From Bordetella parapertussis (GTDB lineage: Bacteria > Cyanobacteriota > Cyanobacteriia > PCC-6307 > Cyanobiaceae): DNA of 9,606 bases. Of this stretch, positions 6,183 to 9,606 are shown piece by piece (positions within the stretch are counted from its first letter, which is position 1; the number at the start of each line of letters is the position of its first letter). The notes beneath the pieces were generated by a model. That model did not search any database, was not told where the DNA came from, and saw only the letters and a list, made by a program, of their open reading frames with translations. The position numbers and the translations under genes are program-made. The stretch spans positions 1-9,606 of the forward strand of contig CALPMR020000097.1 in NCBI GenBank assembly GCA_943324725.2, written 5' to 3'.

Positions 6183-7679
6183 GTGGGCCAGGAGCCAGGC
6201 CAGTTTTTCGCCAGCGGCCAGCGTCCTGAACCCTCTGGGACGTTTGCCGCCCCCCCGGGATCCAGGGCTTCCGCTGGTTCTGCCCGAACCAGTAAGGCCG
6301 CAGCGGTCCCCGTTCCGGCTAGCTCCACAGCTGGGGCAGCGGCTCCGACCACGGCCATTGTTCTGGTGAGCAACGGCCCCGGTGAGCTCAGCACCTGGGT
6401 GAGGCCGCTGGCCGAGCGACTCCACGACCAGATTCCGCTGCGACCGCGCCAACCCCAGGCCAGCACCAGCCTGCACCTGGTGCTGGTGCCCTGTCCCAAT
6501 GCCACCGGCCAGGAAGAGCGGGTGGCACGGCGCTGGGGCCTGTTCGACCAGGTGCTGCCGGCGGCGCGCTTCTGGTGGCTGCTGCTGCGACCCGCCCGCC
6601 ATGGGCCCTGGCCCCGCCGGGGCGTGGTGGTGTTCCTGGGTGGGGATCAGTTCTGGACCGTGCTGCTCTCGGCGCGGCTGGGCTATCGCCACCTCACCTA
6701 TGCCGAGTGGGTGGCCCGCTGGCCCCGCTGGAACGATCGCATCGCCGCGATGGGACCGGTGGCCGCGGCCCGACTCAACCGACGCTGGCGCCAGCGCTGC
6801 GAGCAGGTGGGCGACCTGATGGCCGATCTCTCCGAGTCGGCGAGCCAGGCCGAGCCCCTGCCTGCCGGCGAGTGGGTGGCCCTGCTGCCCGGTTCGAAGC
6901 GGGCCAAGCTGCAGGTGGGCGTGCCGTTCCTGCTGGAGACGGCTGACCGTCTTGCCTCCCTGAGGCCCGGCTGTCGCTTTCTGCTGCCGGTGGCCCCCAC
7001 CACGTCGGTGGCGGAGTTGCTCGCCTACGCGGGGCCTGCCAACCCGGTGGCCAGCCACTACGCCGCCGGGGTGCCCAGCCGCAGCGGCGAGGTGTTGCTG
7101 ACCGCTGCCGGCACCGAGATTCATCTGCACCAGGAGCATCCAGCCCACGGAGCCCTCAGCCAGTGCAAGCTGGCGCTCACCACCGTCGGAGCCAACACCG
7201 CCGAGCTCGGCGCCCTGGGGCTGCCGATGATCGTGCTGGTGCCCACCCAGCATCTGCACGTGATGCAGGCCTGGGATGGCTGGCTGGGGCTGCTGGCCCG
7301 ACTGCCCCTGCTGCGCCGTCTGCTGGGAGTGGCTCTGACAGCCTGGCGGATGCGGCATCGGGGCTATCTGGCCTGGCCCAACATCTCTGCCGGCAGGGCC
7401 GTGGTGCCCGAGCGGGTCGGAGCGATCGAGCCGGCCAGCATCGCCGCTGAGGCCGCCGACTGGCTGGCCCAGCCCCAGCGGCTGGCCGGCATGCGTGACG
7501 ATCTGCGCAGCCTGCGGGGACAGCCCGGCGCCGTGGCTGCCCTGGCGGCCATGGTGCAGGAGCTGCTGCCGCCGTCGTCGTCCGTTTCGCCGTCGTTCCA
7601 GCACCAGGGGGGCGTTGCCGAGCAGCCGCTGCCGCCGGCGCCGCTGCAGGCACCCCGTCGAAGCGAAACCCTGTCGTAG
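6183..7679 (+). CDS. LpxB-like (GT19-related) glycosyltransferase
   Basis: From the GTG at 6183 the product has 498 residues. The core (about 57-455) resembles lipid-A-disaccharide synthase: an N-terminal strand and loop AIVLVSNGPGELSTW (58-72), LLPGSKRAKL (234-243, compare LLPGSR in LpxB), a TVGANTAELGALGLPMIVL block (about 334-352) and PNISAGRAVVPE (399-410, compare PNLIAGR-x-VVPE). LpxB joins UDP-diacylglucosamine and lipid X during outer-membrane lipid A synthesis. This protein is a divergent cyanobacterial relative, so donor and acceptor are not certain. The start is uncertain: GTG 6183 lies 17 bases after the tRNA without a Shine-Dalgarno and gives ~55 residues of Ala/Pro/Ser/Gly-rich extension, whereas the next GTG (6366) would cut into the first strand. 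The C-terminal ~40 residues are also low-complexity. It probably shares a transcript with tRNA-Leu. Confidence 0.82.
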   Translation: MGQEPGQFFASGQRPEPSGTFAAPPGSRASAGSARTSKAAAVPVPASSTAGAAAPTTAIVLVSNGPGELSTWVRPLAERLHDQIPLRPRQPQASTSLHLVLVPCPNATGQEERVARRWGLFDQVLPAARFWWLLLRPARHGPWPRRGVVVFLGGDQFWTVLLSARLGYRHLTYAEWVARWPRWNDRIAAMGPVAAARLNRRWRQRCEQVGDLMADLSESASQAEPLPAGEWVALLPGSKRAKLQVGVPFLLETADRLASLRPGCRFLLPVAPTTSVAELLAYAGPANPVASHYAAGVPSRSGEVLLTAAGTEIHLHQEHPAHGALSQCKLALTTVGANTAELGALGLPMIVLVPTQHLHVMQAWDGWLGLLARLPLLRRLLGVALTAWRMRHRGYLAWPNISAGRAVVPERVGAIEPASIAAEAADWLAQPQRLAGMRDDLRSLRGQPGAVAALAAMVQELLPPSSSVSPSFQHQGGVAEQPLPPAPLQAPRRSETLS

Positions 7680-8094
7680 GAGCGTGTTGCACCCAGGCCA
7701 GTTCCGAGCAAAACGCAGCAACTCGCTCGATACCAGCGCCCCATGCGGTCTCAGTCAGGTCTCAGGAGCAAGCTCGCTGCAATCACGCCTGATGATCGAG
7801 ATCGATTGCAGTACCTGTCATTTCGCTGAACCAGCACGTCAGACCCCAGGCACTGTTTGCTCCGTTCGAATCCGGCCTGACTTTCTGTTGCGGCGGAACA
7901 GCGCTCCAGTTCTGTCCAGCGATCGAGGCGCGACAGGCTCCCAGAGGGGGCCTGGGGGGCCAAGGGCCTGCTCCTCGCGCTGCAGGCTGAAGCGGCGAAA
8001 AGCCCGAGCAAGACCAGCCCTGTCGCCGGAGTCGATCCTGGCCGACGAGGCTGGTTAGCATCGCCCCTTGATCAGCCCCGAGAGGGCTTCCGCC
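7680..8094 (+). other. Gene-poor spacer between the LpxB-like gene and msrB
   Basis: This stretch of 415 bases has no convincing gene. Short open frames exist on both strands, but none resembles a known protein or has a good ribosome site. Visible structure: a direct repeat GGTCTCAG at 7747-7754 and 7758-7765 (11-base period); an inverted repeat CTGCAATC/GATTGCAG at 7777-7784 and 7804-7811; small stems at 7885-7889/7897-7901 and 7966-7971/7982-7987. A weak -10-like TAGCAT lies at 8056-8061, just before msrB. The 3' end of the glycosyltransferase transcript and the msrB promoter must both fall here. Confidence 0.5.
8080..8086 (+). promoter_or_regulatory. Ribosome binding site selecting the ATG of msrB
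   Basis: GAGAGGG is followed by 8 bases and then ATG at 8095. It decides the start against an in-frame TTG at 8068, which lies upstream of this site and would add nine residues. Confidence 0.6.
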
Positions 8095-8583
8095 ATGCAG
8101 GACAGCAACACCCCCGACCTCAGCACCGAAGCCGGCCTCCCCGGCCCTGAAGCGGCTTCGGAGTCAGCTTCCGCCTGCGGCATCGCCAGCGGCCTGGCCC
8201 GCGGCGCCAACGAGGAGGAGTGGCGCCAGAAGCTCAGCTCCGAGCAGTTCCGCGTCGCCCGCCAAGGTGGCACTGAACGGGCCTTCAGCGGGGCCTACTG
8301 GAAGACCAAGGACGCCGGTCTTTATCACTGCGTCTGCTGCGGCGCCGAGCTGTTCAGCTCCGACACCAAGTTTGATTCGGGCACCGGCTGGCCCAGCTTC
8401 TGGGATGGGATGAAGCCTGGTTCGATCACCACCATCACCGATTCCAGCCACGGCATGGTGCGCACCGAAATCCGCTGCAGCGGCTGCGATGCCCACCTCG
8501 GGCATGTCTTCAACGACGGTCCGGCGCCGACGGGTCAGCGCTATTGCGTCAACTCCGCCTCACTGGAGTTCCAGCCGCGCTGA
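8095..8583 (+). CDS. msrB: Peptide methionine (R)-S-oxide reductase MsrB
   Basis: This 162-residue protein contains the complete MsrB fold motifs: the first zinc pair Cys79/Cys82 in [10 protein letters not shown], the substrate loop SGTGWPSFW (95-103), the second zinc pair Cys128/Cys131 in [12 protein letters not shown], and catalytic Cys151 in [11 protein letters not shown]. The enzyme reduces the R-epimer of methionine sulfoxide in proteins, with reductant from thioredoxin. The position in SGTGWPSF where some MsrBs carry a resolving Cys holds Thr, so recycling probably uses another cysteine or thioredoxin directly. Residues 1-37 form a Ser/Glu/Ala/Pro-rich extension not needed for the fold; it lacks the features of a secretion signal. 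The domain proper begins near [13 protein letters not shown] (40-52). The gene stands alone on its strand, after a 415-base spacer, and converges on the charged-protein gene. Confidence 0.95.
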   Translation: MQDSNTPDLSTEAGLPGPEAASESASACGIASGLARGANEEEWRQKLSSEQFRVARQGGTERAFSGAYWKTKDAGLYHCVCCGAELFSSDTKFDSGTGWPSFWDGMKPGSITTITDSSHGMVRTEIRCSGCDAHLGHVFNDGPAPTGQRYCVNSASLEFQPR

Positions 8584-8597
8584 GCTGGAGCTGGGAG

Positions 8598-8622
8598 CGA
8601 CCCCTTCCTTCACCAGGGGTCG
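8598..8622. terminator. Hairpin between convergent msrB and charged-protein genes, possible bidirectional terminator
   Basis: CGACCCCT (8598-8605) pairs perfectly with AGGGGTCG (8615-8622) across a 9-base loop. The stop of the minus-strand gene (8612-8610) lies in the loop and the msrB stop is 14 bases to the left. An 8-bp GC-rich stem centred on a convergent junction suits a shared transcript end. No clear U-tract is present on either strand, so intrinsic termination is not certain. Confidence 0.4.
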
Positions 8623-9605
8623 TCCAGCACTTCCGGTTCAACGTCGATCGGATCGCGCTCACTGCCGCCGCGCACGGGTCTGGGTTCGGCGGCCAGCGGT
8701 CGGCGGGAGGGCTGATAGCCACCTGCGGAGGCTGGCCTGTCTTCTCTCGGGATCACCGGGGTGGTGCGATCCGGCTCCAGAGGCAGGCGCTCTCGGGCTT
8801 GCTCCCCGGGGGAGGCGTCCTCAAGCTGTTCATCCCAGTCGCGGCGCTCTCTGCTCTCAGGCTGCCGGCCGTAGCGAATCTCTTGATCGCGTTCAGGGCT
8901 CAGCGGCCCAGCCCGGAACCCTCGCTCTCCCGCCGCGTCCTGTTCGCGCCAGCGGCCTGAATCCAAACCTTCATCGACCTCATCATCGCGCCGGCGCAGC
9001 CGTGGCAGGGGGTCGCTGTCGCGCCGCTCGAAGTCATCGCGCTGCCGTGAAGGCCGCTCCAGTTCGCCACGCCCTGGCTCGCGTCGAGCTGGCTCCGGGC
9101 GCTCGTCGTCGCGCTCGTCCATGCCCCGTTCAAACGGCTCGATCTCGCGGGGCTCGTACCCGCGCCGGCTGAACTCGGAGCGCTCGTCGTCGTCACGATC
9201 CGGCTCGCGGCGACGGGGATCAGGGCCGTCCAGATCGTCGTCGAGATAGCGGCGCTGCCGCAGGGGCTGGCGCTCGCGCCGATCCTCGAGTTCGAGGTAG
9301 TCGAGTTCGCTGTCGTTGACCACCGCCCGACTGGTGGCTGGCTGGATGCGGCGCTGCTCGGTGGTGCTCGGCTGACCCGCCGGCAGCTGGTTTTCGGCCG
9401 GCACCACGCCGCTGCGGAAACGCTCCCGTTCCTCCTGCTCCCAGCTGCCACCACCGATGCCGAGTTTTTCGAGCAGCCCGGTGCCGAGGTGCTTGAGTTG
9501 TTCCTCGGCTCCCTCATAAACAATGATTCGATCAGTGCCGCTGCTGACGATTTCACCGACGGCCAGCTCCCAGGTGCTCAGCACCCCTTCGCCCAGCAAG
9601 GGCAC
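8610..9605 (-). CDS. Highly charged low-complexity protein of unknown function (5' end outside window)
   Basis: The frame is open to the right edge, so the N-terminus is missing; the GTG at 9605 cannot be confirmed as a start. At least 331 residues are visible. The first ~55 look folded, with alternating hydrophobic residues including WELAVGEIV, DRIIVYEG and LGTGLLEKLGIGG. The remainder is extremely rich in Arg, Asp, Glu and Pro with few hydrophobics, and has recurring DDER, RRD-x-D and RREP-like clusters, so a disordered polyampholyte is likely. It ends in the acidic VEPEVLDDPW. I recognise no family. Repeated DNA words such as CGCTCGTCGTCG (9100-9111 and 9181-9192) reflect these codon runs. 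Its 3' end converges on msrB with a hairpin over the stop. Roles such as scaffold, RNA interaction or membrane-associated organiser are possible but not supported by any motif. Confidence 0.75.
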   Translation of the reverse strand: MPLLGEGVLSTWELAVGEIVSSGTDRIIVYEGAEEQLKHLGTGLLEKLGIGGGSWEQEERERFRSGVVPAENQLPAGQPSTTEQRRIQPATSRAVVNDSELDYLELEDRRERQPLRQRRYLDDDLDGPDPRRREPDRDDDERSEFSRRGYEPREIEPFERGMDERDDERPEPARREPGRGELERPSRQRDDFERRDSDPLPRLRRRDDEVDEGLDSGRWREQDAAGERGFRAGPLSPERDQEIRYGRQPESRERRDWDEQLEDASPGEQARERLPLEPDRTTPVIPREDRPASAGGYQPSRRPLAAEPRPVRGGSERDPIDVEPEVLDDPW

Positions 9606-9606
9606 C

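Noticed and set aside
6168..7721. A 517-codon open frame on the minus strand opposite the glycosyltransferase
   Set aside because: The product is a Gln/Gly/His-rich string without domain features, whereas the plus-strand frame has clear LpxB-like motifs.
7862..7880. GTTCGAATCC, resembling a tRNA T-loop
   Set aside because: The flanking bases do not form a 5-bp T-stem and no acceptor, D or anticodon arms fit around it.
7783..8061. A 92-codon minus-strand frame in the spacer before msrB
   Set aside because: It starts with ATG but its product is Trp/Pro/Ala-rich with no hydrophobic pattern or motif, and it overlaps other equally poor frames; most likely chance.
1..9606. Search by eye for HIP1 (GCGATCGC), CRISPR repeats, insertion-sequence ends, integrase and phage genes
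   Set aside because: None was seen; GATCG-containing words are frequent, but I found no full HIP1 octamer, and no regularly spaced repeats or transposase motifs occur.

Overview
The window comes from a GC-rich picocyanobacterium, most likely of the Cyanobium / Synechococcus (subcluster 5) type. Three protein families normally tied to oxygenic photosynthesis support this: the photosystem II subunit PsbX, a Ycf66 protein and a high-light-inducible (HLIP) chlorophyll-binding protein. The base composition looks like roughly two thirds G+C by eye, and short intergenic gaps and non-ATG starts (TTG, GTG) are common. There are no insertion sequences, integrases, CRISPR arrays or phage genes, so this looks like chromosomal core with a few lineage-specific additions.

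Layout. (1) Positions 2-1592, plus strand: the 3' part of an ABC half-transporter of the YddA/SbmA/ABCD type, followed 4 bases later by a 79-residue HLIP. (2) Positions 1747-4127, minus strand, read psbX -> ycf66 -> two small lipoproteins. The lipoproteins are tandem paralogues joined by an ATGA overlap, each with three TolB/PD40-like propeller repeats. (3) Positions 4212-4541, plus: a YggT-family membrane protein, divergent from psbX and ending 2 bases from the convergent accC. (4) Positions 4544-5899, minus: accC, biotin carboxylase of acetyl-CoA carboxylase. (5) Positions 6006-7679, plus: a -10-like box, three consecutive hairpins, tRNA-Leu(GAG), then an LpxB-like glycosyltransferase starting close behind the tRNA. 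(6) Positions 7680-8094: a gene-poor spacer with an inverted repeat and a direct repeat. (7) Positions 8095-8583, plus: msrB, a methionine sulfoxide reductase, converging on a gene cut by the right window edge (8610-9605, minus) that encodes a very charged, probably disordered protein.

How the genes may work together. The left half has a photosynthetic and stress theme (PsbX, Ycf66, HLIP), with YggT as a possible membrane-biogenesis factor. AccC and the LpxB-like enzyme belong to lipid and envelope metabolism, and MsrB to oxidative repair. The most interesting point is the lipoprotein pair: each chain has three repeats, so two chains together would supply the six blades of a TolB-type propeller, encoded in line with psbX and ycf66. 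I see no defence system or other complete novel machine. Several long reading frames opposite accC, ycf66 and the glycosyltransferase are best read as GC-driven shadows.
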